A stretch of DNA of 64,000 nt from assembly GCA_963710355.1 (NCBI GenBank), contig CAVPZU010000001.1, positions 248,001 through 312,000 on the forward strand. Direction: 5' to 3'. How positions within the stretch are numbered: the stretch's first letter is position 1; every line of letters begins with the position of its first letter. The DNA comes from Fen-1359 sp963710355. GTDB taxonomy: Bacteria; Planctomycetota; Phycisphaerae; Sedimentisphaerales; Anaerobacaceae. Shown here one piece after another: positions 57,714-64,000 of this stretch. The translations under genes were made by a program, and so were the position numbers. The notes below the pieces were generated by a model. The model saw nothing but the letters and a program-made list of their open reading frames with translations. It ran no database searches and was not told the DNA's origin.

Positions 57714-57877
57714 TTTTTTTCTCCAAAAAATTGTGGTTTCTTTTTATGTTCTAATCATTATAATAAGCATCACTGATAATCGTTAAGAATACTTATTGCC
57801 ACGCGACAAAAATGTTACTTTGTTTTTTTGTTTATGAAAGCTTTTAATAATAATAGAAAATATAAGGGAAGTTTATA
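57714..57877. promoter_or_regulatory. gdhA-LysR divergent promoter region
   Basis: Contains TATAAT-like sequence for gdhA on the minus strand (about 57757-57763) and inverted AATAAG (57762-57767) / CTTATT (57792-57797) arms. LysR regulators commonly bind such divergent regions; the exact box is not determined. Confidence 0.45.
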
Positions 57878-58759
57878 ATGCATATAGAAACGTTAAAGGT
57901 ATTTTGTGATTTGTCGGAATTGCTTAGTTTTTCCAAGACAGCGGATAAAAATTTTCTGAGCCAGTCTGCTGTTTCGCAGCAGCTCGCCCAGTTAGAGCTT
58001 CAGTATAATTGCCAGTTGATTAACCGCAAGAAAAGACCTCTAGAGCCAACAAAAGAAGGTCAGGTTCTCTACCGTGCCTTTCGGGATATGATTGACCGGT
58101 ATGAACAGCTTAAAGGAGAGCTGAATGCGTTAAAAACGAGCGGACAAGCCAGGATAAATGTAGCGGCAATTTACAGCATAGGAATGCATACCCTGCCCGC
58201 TTATATTAAAAAATTTATGGTAAAAAACCCGAAGGTCAATGTTCATATCGAGTATTTCAGCCCCACAAAGGTTTATGACCTTGTTTTGTCGGGCGACTTT
58301 GATATTGGTTTGGTTGCCATTCCCAAAAAAGATAAAAGGCTCGATGTCTATGACTTTGAGGATGAGCCGCTGGTGCTGGTGTGCAGCCCGAAACATCCGT
58401 TTGCGGCTGAATCCGAGATGGATATCCATAAAATCCAGTTTGAGCCTTTTGTGGCGTTCGAGTCGGACGTCCCCAGCCGGTTATGGATAGACGAGATTTT
58501 GCGGCGGTATGGGATAATCGTCCGGCCTGTGATGGAATTCGACAATGTTGAGACAATCAAACGGGCGGTTGAGATAAATGTCGGCGTAAGCATTTTGCCG
58601 GCAACGACCATTGTTGGCGAGGTCTCGAGCGGTTTTTTGAGGGCGATACCTTTTTCGAACGAGAATTTCTCCAGGCCCACAGGTATAATAGTTCGTAAAA
58701 ATGCCCTTCGCTCAAACGCCGTTAATTCATTTGTCGAGGTTTTGCAGAAGAAGGCGTGA
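57878..58759 (+). CDS. LysR-family transcriptional regulator
   Basis: 293 residues. The N-terminal winged helix is clear (LKVFCDLSELLSFSKTA, LSQSAVSQQLAQLELQYNCQLINR), followed by the linker helix and an effector-binding domain with DFDIGLVAIP and VEINVGVSILPATTIV. The general shape is CysB/CysL-like. It is divergent from gdhA and separated by 164 bp, so regulation of gdhA is the simplest inference. A HAD phosphatase gene follows after 7 bp. Confidence 0.9.
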   Translation: MHIETLKVFCDLSELLSFSKTADKNFLSQSAVSQQLAQLELQYNCQLINRKKRPLEPTKEGQVLYRAFRDMIDRYEQLKGELNALKTSGQARINVAAIYSIGMHTLPAYIKKFMVKNPKVNVHIEYFSPTKVYDLVLSGDFDIGLVAIPKKDKRLDVYDFEDEPLVLVCSPKHPFAAESEMDIHKIQFEPFVAFESDVPSRLWIDEILRRYGIIVRPVMEFDNVETIKRAVEINVGVSILPATTIVGEVSSGFLRAIPFSNENFSRPTGIIVRKNALRSNAVNSFVEVLQKKA

Positions 58760-58766
58760 AAAATCT

Positions 58767-59360
58767 ATGGAATCGGTCAGGGCGATTATTTTTGACCTCG
58801 ATGGCACGATAACCGAGCCTTTTTTTGATTTTGATGCCATAAGAGCCGAGATGGGACTGCCAAAGGATTCAGGCCCAATATTGGAATCTATGGCAAAAAT
58901 GACGCCTAACCAGCGAAAGGCCGCTCAACAAATCCTCGACTATCACGAGCGGCTTGCTGTCGAGAAATCACAAATCAATCCGGGTGTTCGTGAAACCTTA
59001 AATAAACTGCGAAACAGCGGCATCAAAATCGGCATACTTACCCGCAATACCAAAGATAATGTGTATGCCGTTGCGGAAAAGCACGGCTTGTTTTTCGATG
59101 CTGCTGTCGGCAGGGAAGATGGGCCTGTCAAGCCTGATGCGTTCGGCGTTCTTGAGCTTTGTAATACTTTTGGCGTTTCGCCCGCCCAGACGCTCGTTGT
59201 CGGCGATTATCTTTTCGATTTGCTTTGTGCAAAGGCCGCAGGCGCCGTTGCGGTTTTGCTTACCAACCATAAAGACGCAGACCAGTTTTGCCGGCACGCC
59301 GATTTTACTATTGAAAAACTCGAGCAGATATTCGACATTATAGAAAACCAGAATAAATAA
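58767..59360 (+). CDS. HAD-superfamily phosphatase (phosphoglycolate phosphatase-like)
   Basis: 197 residues from ATG 58767. HAD motifs: IIFDLDGTI (I), ILTRNT (II), the Lys in GPVKPDAFG (III) and VVGDYLFDLLCAKAAG (IV). An alpha-helical C1 cap lies between motifs I and II. Substrate not identifiable; the nearest general type is Gph/PGP. Its 7-bp spacing behind the LysR gene suggests cotranscription. Confidence 0.85.
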   Translation: MESVRAIIFDLDGTITEPFFDFDAIRAEMGLPKDSGPILESMAKMTPNQRKAAQQILDYHERLAVEKSQINPGVRETLNKLRNSGIKIGILTRNTKDNVYAVAEKHGLFFDAAVGREDGPVKPDAFGVLELCNTFGVSPAQTLVVGDYLFDLLCAKAAGAVAVLLTNHKDADQFCRHADFTIEKLEQIFDIIENQNK

Positions 59361-59436
59361 ATTCTGACACGGATTACAATAATAAGTTCCTTCGACTACT
59401 GCTCACTGGCCTACGGCTTGTCGGGACAGGCTCGTT

Positions 59437-60146
59437 CTATACGATTGAATCAAGAAAAGAGATGCCCAGCGGTGTAATTGTATGCTCGCATTTTCTTGCA
59501 ATTCCTTCTTGACTAAGATTCTGAGTGGCCAAGGCCACTAGTTTTCCATCTTTGTTCGACATTCCCCATGCCCGCTTAATAAATCCATACCCTGAGGCCA
59601 GTCGGTCAAGTGCAGGAACAAGAATTTTGTCACGGTCCTCTACTAAAACTCCAAGAGCTTCCCCTATATTGGTGAAACTGGGAAACTTGTCACCAGCATC
59701 CTTTAAGAACAAAAGTAAGCTAATATGAAACTCTTCAAACTCATCGAGGGCACGGATGAAAACCATATTTTCTTCAAATGGGCAGTTTCTTCTCTGTGTC
59801 CATGTTGCAAGCACAAGGCTGGCAAATCGTTTTCGCTTCATTTCTCGATGTTCGCTAGCAATCCGCTTTGCTGCTTCCTCGAGGAATCGCATTCCATCGT
59901 CGCCTATGTTGTTTGGGTCGAAGCGGTTTCCTAAGGCCTCGATCTGTTTTGCAAACTCCTTTAGAAAACTATCGATCCGTGCAAATCTCTGGTTTGTATC
60001 CCACTGACTCCAGATTGAACCGAGCGCACCACCCACTATTGGAATAACCGAAAGAGTGGCCCAATCACATCGCCCGGTTTTTCAAATGGCGTCGCCCGGC
60101 GTATAGTTATCGTCTCGGACGAAGCGTTCTTTTTTAGATTATCCAT
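59437..60146 (-). CDS. Unknown protein with N-terminal hydrophobic helix and winged-helix-like end, one frameshift
   Basis: As given, the frame from 60036 lacks its start. On the minus strand an ATG at 60146 with GGATAAG upstream opens MDNLKKNASSETITIRRATP. This joins, after a missing base near 60056-60062, to GATLSVIPIVGGALGSIWSQW and the rest. Reconstructed length is about 236 residues: a basic start, one hydrophobic hairpin, a helical middle (IDSFLKEFAKQIEALG, MRFLEEAAKRIASEHREMKRKR) and an end (CEHTITPLGISFLDSI) of the type that closes winged-helix domains. I do not recognise the family. Confidence 0.6.
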
Positions 60147-60350
60147 TTCTTATCCTATTCCTTTAGTTTCAATGCAATCCTTCTGCACTTTCAGTGTAAA
60201 CCCCGCCCAATAATTTGCAAGTGTCTGTTGGTGAAAAAGTTTGTTTTTCCATTTGTTTAACGATATACTGCCTTCCTAAGATTGGAAGATGCGTATTTTT
60301 TATTGCAATGGGAATAAGTAGGATCGTAAGCTTTAGAGAATCGGTGAAGT

Positions 60351-60683
60351 ATGAGTTCGGAAATTAATCCATATGATATAAGAAGGTTCATTGAACATGT
60401 TAAGGATAAGAGTAAAGGTGAAATCTTTATCTTGGCGTGGAAAGAAGTGATTGAAGCTGAGAGACGTTCGGTTTTTCGTAAAGGGGCAGTTAAGGCAAGA
60501 GAACAAGGAAGCCTGCAATATGCTGAACTTTTAAAAGGGCTTATAGCCTTTCTTAATTCAGAAAGTAGACCGATGGAGATAAGTGATTCGGATTTTATGC
60601 TTTTTCGCCCTTTGTGTGAGGCCTTAGTGCAAAAGAAACTATTAAATCCAGAGATTATTGAATTATTTGATAACTCTGCCTAA
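60351..60683 (+). CDS. Small hypothetical protein
   Basis: 110 residues, predicted all-helical (INPYDIRRFIEHVKDK, GEIFILAWKEVIEAERR, LQYAELLKGLIAFLNSE, LVQKKLLNPEIIELF). There is no signal peptide, membrane helix or catalytic motif. It lies 200 bp from the divergent unknown gene at 59437-60146. Codon use looks slightly more A-rich than that of its neighbours, consistent with an accessory origin, but I have not measured it. Confidence 0.5.
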   Translation: MSSEINPYDIRRFIEHVKDKSKGEIFILAWKEVIEAERRSVFRKGAVKAREQGSLQYAELLKGLIAFLNSESRPMEISDSDFMLFRPLCEALVQKKLLNPEIIELFDNSA

Positions 60684-60792
60684 GTCTGGGTTCAGTTGCG
60701 TCTAAACCACCATATTACTCGGCACGCTTCGCGAGAAAGTGGAGCAGTTGATCAGTCGAGCAGTAGAAAAAATAATCCTTTCAATCTGCGAA

Positions 60793-60914
60793 AATCCGCG
60801 TAATCCGTGGTTAAAATTGGTCGTTAGTTTTTAGTTATAAAAAAATCCGTGTCAATCCGCGTAATCCGTGGTTAAAATTTGTCGTTAGTTTTTAGTTATA
60901 AAAAAATCCGTGTC
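60793..60914. repeat. Tandem 61-bp repeat (two copies)
   Basis: Each unit runs AATCCGCGTAATCCGTGG, then GGTTAAAATT-type sequence, GTCGTTAGTTTTTAGTT and TAAAAAAATCCGTGTC. The copies are 60793-60853 and 60854-60914. The gene-free stretch 60684-61013 otherwise holds only related phrases. Confidence 0.85.
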
Positions 60915-61013
60915 AATCTGTTTCAAAAAATTTTCCGTTGATTTATGTGCGGGTTGTGATAGACTGCAAAACCAATGCAAACAGCAGCTTTTAATTTTGG
61001 AAGGGGGCTTTTT

Positions 61014-61829
61014 GTGAAAAGATACTTCCTCATCGGAATTGCTTTTGGGGTTTTGTTCAGTCCGCCTTTGGCGGATTCGGCAGCCTCATCAAAGCCGCGA
61101 TGCGATATCAGAGCAGAGCCGAACGATGCGAACAAGGCGGCAGGTGATTACCTCCAGAAATTGAACAATCGCACTAAAAGCCTCGAAAGCTACCAGTGCA
61201 GAATCGAGTATTTGTTCGAGCAGCCGGTCTTCGAGTCGAAGACGCTGCAGAAGGGCGTTCTGTATTATCAGAAGATTGGCGGCAGATCCGCATTGCGGAT
61301 AAATTTCCAGACCCGCAAAGAAGATGAGGAAAAAGAGCAGAAAGAGCAGGATGAATACATCTTCGATGGAATCTGGCTTACGCATATTGATTATCAGGTA
61401 AAGGAGGTCAAACGTTATCAGTCCGCCGAAGGCGGAAAGGAAAATGAATCTGTGGATGCTTTTGACCTCGTTGCCAAAAATTTTCCCATACTCGGGTTTT
61501 CCAAGATTGAGGAACTGGGAAAAAAATACGACATAAAGCTGCTTGAGAAGAAAAATGCCTGCAAATCCGCCTTCGGCGGACTTGTGGGTTTCAGCCTGTT
61601 GCCCAAACCGGATTCGGAATGTAAAGATTACAAAACGATTAATTTCTGGGTGGATAGCTCAATCGACCTTCCTGCCAAGATTATTGCCACGAATGCCGAC
61701 GGCGACATTTACACGGTGAGTTTCCTTGAACCGAAAGTAAATCAGAAAATCGACAAAAAGGTTTTCGAATATAAGGTCCCGAAGGGTTTTACGGTTGAGA
61801 TAAATAAATTGAATGAGGAGTCTAAGTAG
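61014..61829 (+). CDS. Exported LolA/DUF1571-like protein with three in-frame palindromic repeats
   Basis: About 271 residues from GTG 61014 with GGAAGGGGG upstream; an ATG at 60975 would put residues ahead of the signal peptide (VKRYFLIGIAFGVLFSPPLADSAA). The mature part reads as a LolA/LppX-like half barrel: LNNRTKSLESYQCRIEYLFEQP, GVLYYQKIGGRSALRINF, YIFDGIWLTHIDYQ, FWVDSSIDLPAKIIATNADGD and VPKGFTVEIN. This shape is shared with planctomycete outer-membrane lipoprotein-sorting-type proteins. Three palindromes (61061-61075, 61422-61436, 61566-61580) are translated: SPPLAD in the signal peptide, SAEGG and SAFGG in loops. Confidence 0.68.
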   Translation: MKRYFLIGIAFGVLFSPPLADSAASSKPRCDIRAEPNDANKAAGDYLQKLNNRTKSLESYQCRIEYLFEQPVFESKTLQKGVLYYQKIGGRSALRINFQTRKEDEEKEQKEQDEYIFDGIWLTHIDYQVKEVKRYQSAEGGKENESVDAFDLVAKNFPILGFSKIEELGKKYDIKLLEKKNACKSAFGGLVGFSLLPKPDSECKDYKTINFWVDSSIDLPAKIIATNADGDIYTVSFLEPKVNQKIDKKVFEYKVPKGFTVEINKLNEESK

Positions 61830-61874
61830 GGCATCTGGCGAAGCGCCGGCAATTACAAGGCAATCAGCAGCAAA

Positions 61875-61985
61875 ATGAGTGAAGAATTTTCCTTGCCATT
61901 GCGGATAATACCGACCATAATGTTTTTCCAGCGGCGGCGGGAATCCTTAGCCCTGGTTGACGCCGTTAGTGAGATATTGTTTTAA
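61875..61985 (+). CDS. Possible 36-residue ORF
   Basis: ATG at 61875 gives MSEEFSLPLRIIPTIMFFQR and ends VDAVSEILF. The composition looks protein-like, but no ribosome-binding site is visible and the frame also runs upstream without a start. It could be a gene remnant. Confidence 0.2.
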   Translation: MSEEFSLPLRIIPTIMFFQRRRESLALVDAVSEILF

Positions 61986-62029
61986 AAGGGCTGTGAACAA
62001 GATAAAGACCGTATTTTGAGGAAAGCTCT

Positions 62030-62506
62030 ATGCCGAAAGGAATTGTGATTTATTATTCGAGAAGCGGGAATACCAAAGAAATGGCGGAAATTATCGCCGA
62101 AGCGATGAATGAAGACGGATTGGCAACCGATTGCAAGGACGTCGGAAAGGTAAAACCTGACGACTTGCTAAAATACGATGCGATAGTGATAGGTTCGCCG
62201 ACCTACTACGGGCATATGGCGGCACAGATAAAGGAATTGTTCGATGAGGCGGTAAAATTCCACGGCAAATTGGACGGCAAGGTCGGCGCGGCCTTTTCCA
62301 GTTCGGCCAATATCGGCGGCGGCAACGAAACTACCATTATGGGCATAATAGAGGCAATGCTCATAGCTGGTATGGTTGTCGAGGGCGACCCGCAGGGCGA
62401 CCATTACGGCCCGGTCTCAATAGGCAAACCCGACGACCGTGTCAAGAAACAATGCGTCCGCAGGGGCAAAAGGGTTGCCGACCTTACGAAAAGGCTGTTT
62501 GGGTAG
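62030..62506 (+). CDS. Flavodoxin / WrbA-like flavoprotein
   Basis: 158 residues; RBS GAGGAAAG. The FMN phosphate loop YYSRSGNTKEMAE is followed by the DAIVIGSPTYYGHMAAQIKELFDE loop and AAFSSSANIGGGNETT, where the WrbA/flavodoxin families bind the isoalloxazine ring. It is shorter than WrbA (about 200) and about the size of flavodoxin. Either an electron carrier or a small NAD(P)H:quinone oxidoreductase fits. Confidence 0.88.
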   Translation: MPKGIVIYYSRSGNTKEMAEIIAEAMNEDGLATDCKDVGKVKPDDLLKYDAIVIGSPTYYGHMAAQIKELFDEAVKFHGKLDGKVGAAFSSSANIGGGNETTIMGIIEAMLIAGMVVEGDPQGDHYGPVSIGKPDDRVKKQCVRRGKRVADLTKRLFG

Positions 62507-62550
62507 CCAAAAAAGAAATCCATTTTTTTATAAAAAAACGCTATTTTCCT

Positions 62551-62579
62551 TTGACAAAAGGTTTTGAGGCGGTTATTTT
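62551..62579 (+). promoter_or_regulatory. Candidate sigma-70 promoter of the histone-like gene
   Basis: TTGACA (62551-62556), 17-nt spacer, TATTTT (62574-62579), about 40 nt before the ATG. Confidence 0.55.
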
Positions 62580-62620
62580 CACTTTCGTTTTTTTTATTCT
62601 GAATAGTGGAGGTTAATTTA

Positions 62621-62794
62621 ATGCAGGCTTACGAAAAGCTAAAAGGATTGGTTGCAGAGATTGAAAGCGATATAAGCAAGGCGGAAGGCGGCAACAAGGC
62701 CGCCGGCACCAGAGTCAGAAAGCAGATGCAGGATATTAAGAAAACTGCCCAGGAAGTTCGCAACGCTATTCTCGAACTACGCTCTGCCGAGTAA
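62621..62794 (+). CDS. Histone H1-like small basic protein
   Basis: 57 residues from ATG 62621 with GGAGG upstream. It matches the Hc1/'histone H1' family pattern: AYEKLKGLVAEIESDISKAEGGNKAAGTRVRKQMQDIKKTAQEVR. The GGNKAAGTR core is the recognisable piece. Family members bind DNA nonspecifically and are known in chlamydiae, Bacteroidetes and Planctomycetes. The Lys/Ala-rich tail of chlamydial Hc1 is absent, so this is the minimal core. Confidence 0.8.
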   Translation: MQAYEKLKGLVAEIESDISKAEGGNKAAGTRVRKQMQDIKKTAQEVRNAILELRSAE

Positions 62795-62938
62795 CACAGA
62801 CTCTACAGCCCCGATACATCGGGGTGCAGCTTCCGCCGGTCTTTGCTGACGGCGGACAAGTGTACTATTGTGCCTAAGACCGAAAGGTCTTGCCGGCTGC
62901 TGGGATTTTAAATTACGCAAAGGCTGTTGAGGCTGGTT

Positions 62939-63415
62939 ATGCCTTCTCCGTTATTACTTGATTTATCACAAATCGACCTGAAGGCCAGGCCGGTCTTTGA
63001 TAAAGAAGCTATCCTTAAGGTCAATCCCCAGAATTTCGAGATGCAGCAGCTTGACGGCATAATCTGGTTCGATAAGGACAGGCGGCTGGTTCTCGGCTAC
63101 AAGGACGTGACCGAAAACGAGTTCTGGGTTCGAGGCCACATACCCGGAAGACCGATTATGCCCGCTGTGATTATGATTGAGTGCGCCGCACAGCTTTTAA
63201 GCTTTTTCGTCAGGCGAATTTTGGGGGTCGAGGGTTTTATAGGCTTTACGGGTATAGAATCCGCGAAATTTCGTGCCCCTGTTGCGCCCGGCGGTAGATT
63301 GTATCTGCTTGGTCATCTTACTGCCGTTCGAAGCCGGGCGTATTCCGCTTATATACAGGGTGTCGTGAACGATACCCTTGTATTCGAGACAAACGTTTCC
63401 GGGATGAAAGTCTGA
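62939..63415 (+). CDS. FabZ-like hotdog dehydratase
   Basis: 158 residues from ATG 62939. The hotdog motif HIPGRPIMPAVIMIECAAQL carries the FabZ catalytic His and Glu (usual FabZ: GHFPGRPIMPGVL), and the later KFRAPVAPGGRLYL strand fits the fold. The N-terminal 50 residues (LLLDLSQIDLKARPVFDKEAIL) are longer than in typical FabZ. It may be the fatty-acid dehydratase or a planctomycete paralog. Confidence 0.78.
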   Translation: MPSPLLLDLSQIDLKARPVFDKEAILKVNPQNFEMQQLDGIIWFDKDRRLVLGYKDVTENEFWVRGHIPGRPIMPAVIMIECAAQLLSFFVRRILGVEGFIGFTGIESAKFRAPVAPGGRLYLLGHLTAVRSRAYSAYIQGVVNDTLVFETNVSGMKV

Positions 63416-63673
63416 TATTCAATTCAAAAGTCAATCCGCCTTCGGCGGACAAGCCCCTTGTTTTTCCCCTGTTAGGGGGATATTTTCACGCGTTTTTAAG
63501 CAGCAAAAGGCGTTTTTGACCGGCTATTCCAAAATGGGTAATCGCGTGTGCGATTTTTCCTTGAAATATTCTTTCGTTTTTTGGTAGAATTATATTAAAC
63601 ATTGTTTTTGTTTACGTGTATTGTCAAAAAACCCAATATGGTACTAAAAGTACATTTAAGGAGGGCAGGAAAA

Positions 63674-64000
63674 ATGAATTGCCGAAAGATATTCTCAATT
63701 GGGGTCTTCGTTTGTTTAGTTTCCGGTCTTTTTCCCACATCCAATGCAATAGCAGACCAGGGAATTGGCGCATGCTGTGACCCAATAACGGGCATCTGCT
63801 TGGGGCAAATGCCCCAATCCCAATGCCCCGGGATATGGCAGGGTCCGGACAGCACTTGTGGTCAATGCCAGCAGCCAATGATGGGTGCCTGCTGTTTTCC
63901 GGATGGACGTTGTATGGATTTAACGACGGGTGATTGTATTGCGCAGGGTGGTATACCGGGTGGTCCGGGAACCACTTGTGCTACATACGTATGCCCGCAG
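63674..64000 (+). CDS. Cys-rich repeat exported protein, 3' truncated by window edge
   Basis: 109 codons are visible from ATG 63674, with AAGGAGGG ten bases upstream. The signal peptide (KIFSIGVFVCLVSGLFPTSNAIA) leads into Cys-rich modules: GACCDPITGICLGQMPQSQC then GACCFPDGRCMDLTTGDC followed by AQGGIPGGPGTTC. Repeats of the form GACC-x-DGxC-x-TxxxC-x-GG are a familiar planctomycete surface-protein motif. The frame is open to base 64000. Function unknown; probably disulfide-linked extracellular structure. Confidence 0.8.
   Translation, partial: MNCRKIFSIGVFVCLVSGLFPTSNAIADQGIGACCDPITGICLGQMPQSQCPGIWQGPDSTCGQCQQPMMGACCFPDGRCMDLTTGDCIAQGGIPGGPGTTCATYVCPQ

Overview
This 64-kb window looks like chromosomal DNA of a planctomycete, most likely of the class Phycisphaerae (Sedimentisphaerales-like). 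That is an inference from gene content, with no marker tree: secreted proteins carrying dockerin-like EF-hand tails, CBM9/PA14/LamG-type domains, a DUF362 membrane protein, an HflK-type SPFH protein beside a P1B ATPase, DUF2752 and DUF4416 proteins, a histone H1-like mini-protein and a Cys-rich repeat protein. The GC content is moderate. I found no tRNA, rRNA, CRISPR array, insertion sequence or prophage.

Layout. 1-9.7 kb (+): end of an hflK-like gene, a zinc/cadmium-type P1B ATPase, an ABC exporter (ATPase plus permease), a TPR membrane protein and a UvrD/PcrA helicase. 9.7-15 kb: a repeat-rich stretch with a discoidin-type lipoprotein, a coiled-coil exported protein, a small membrane protein, an inositol-monophosphatase-type enzyme, DUF2752 and a lipoprotein. 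15-17.4 kb: serA and glmM. 17.7-26.4 kb: an acetate/acyl-CoA island made of two convergent operons (ADP-forming acyl-CoA synthetase, CoA-transferase fused to a GNAT acetyltransferase, AcuC-type deacetylase; opposite them an outer-membrane protein, AMP-forming Acs and a SatP acetate carrier). 26.7-33.5 kb: two large surface proteins with dockerin-like repeats; one lies between 109-bp direct repeats and next to a PQQ-propeller gene remnant. 33.8-37.2 kb: proS, DUF4416 and a WecA/MraY-type transferase. 37.3-44.7 kb: addB-addA. 45-50.9 kb: two CU-loop hairpins, yebC, PPi-type phosphofructokinase, pyruvate kinase, ATP-type phosphofructokinase and a tiny secreted protein with its own promoter and terminator. 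51-53.6 kb: ftsY and dnaA, divergent. 54-64 kb: msrBA fusion, family-4 uracil-DNA glycosylase, gdhA with a divergent LysR regulator, a HAD phosphatase, small unknown genes, a LolA-like protein, flavodoxin, histone-like protein, a FabZ-like hotdog protein and the start of a Cys-rich exported protein.

How the genes connect. The acetate island holds outer- and inner-membrane entry candidates, two activation routes and both halves of a possible lysine acetylation/deacetylation switch on Acs. The glycolytic block puts two phosphofructokinases of different phosphoryl-donor type around pyruvate kinase.

Two window-wide properties matter to any user. (1) Sixteen single-base frameshifts break twelve otherwise well-conserved genes, including gdhA, pyruvate kinase and a phosphofructokinase. 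This points to residual consensus errors, so I annotate those genes as single reconstructed CDSs and give each break. (2) Several families of short dispersed repeats fill the intergenic DNA. One 15-bp palindrome (TCCGCC-3 nt-GGCGGA) and a second repeat also lie in frame inside coding sequences, three palindromes in one small gene and several in the AddA nuclease region.
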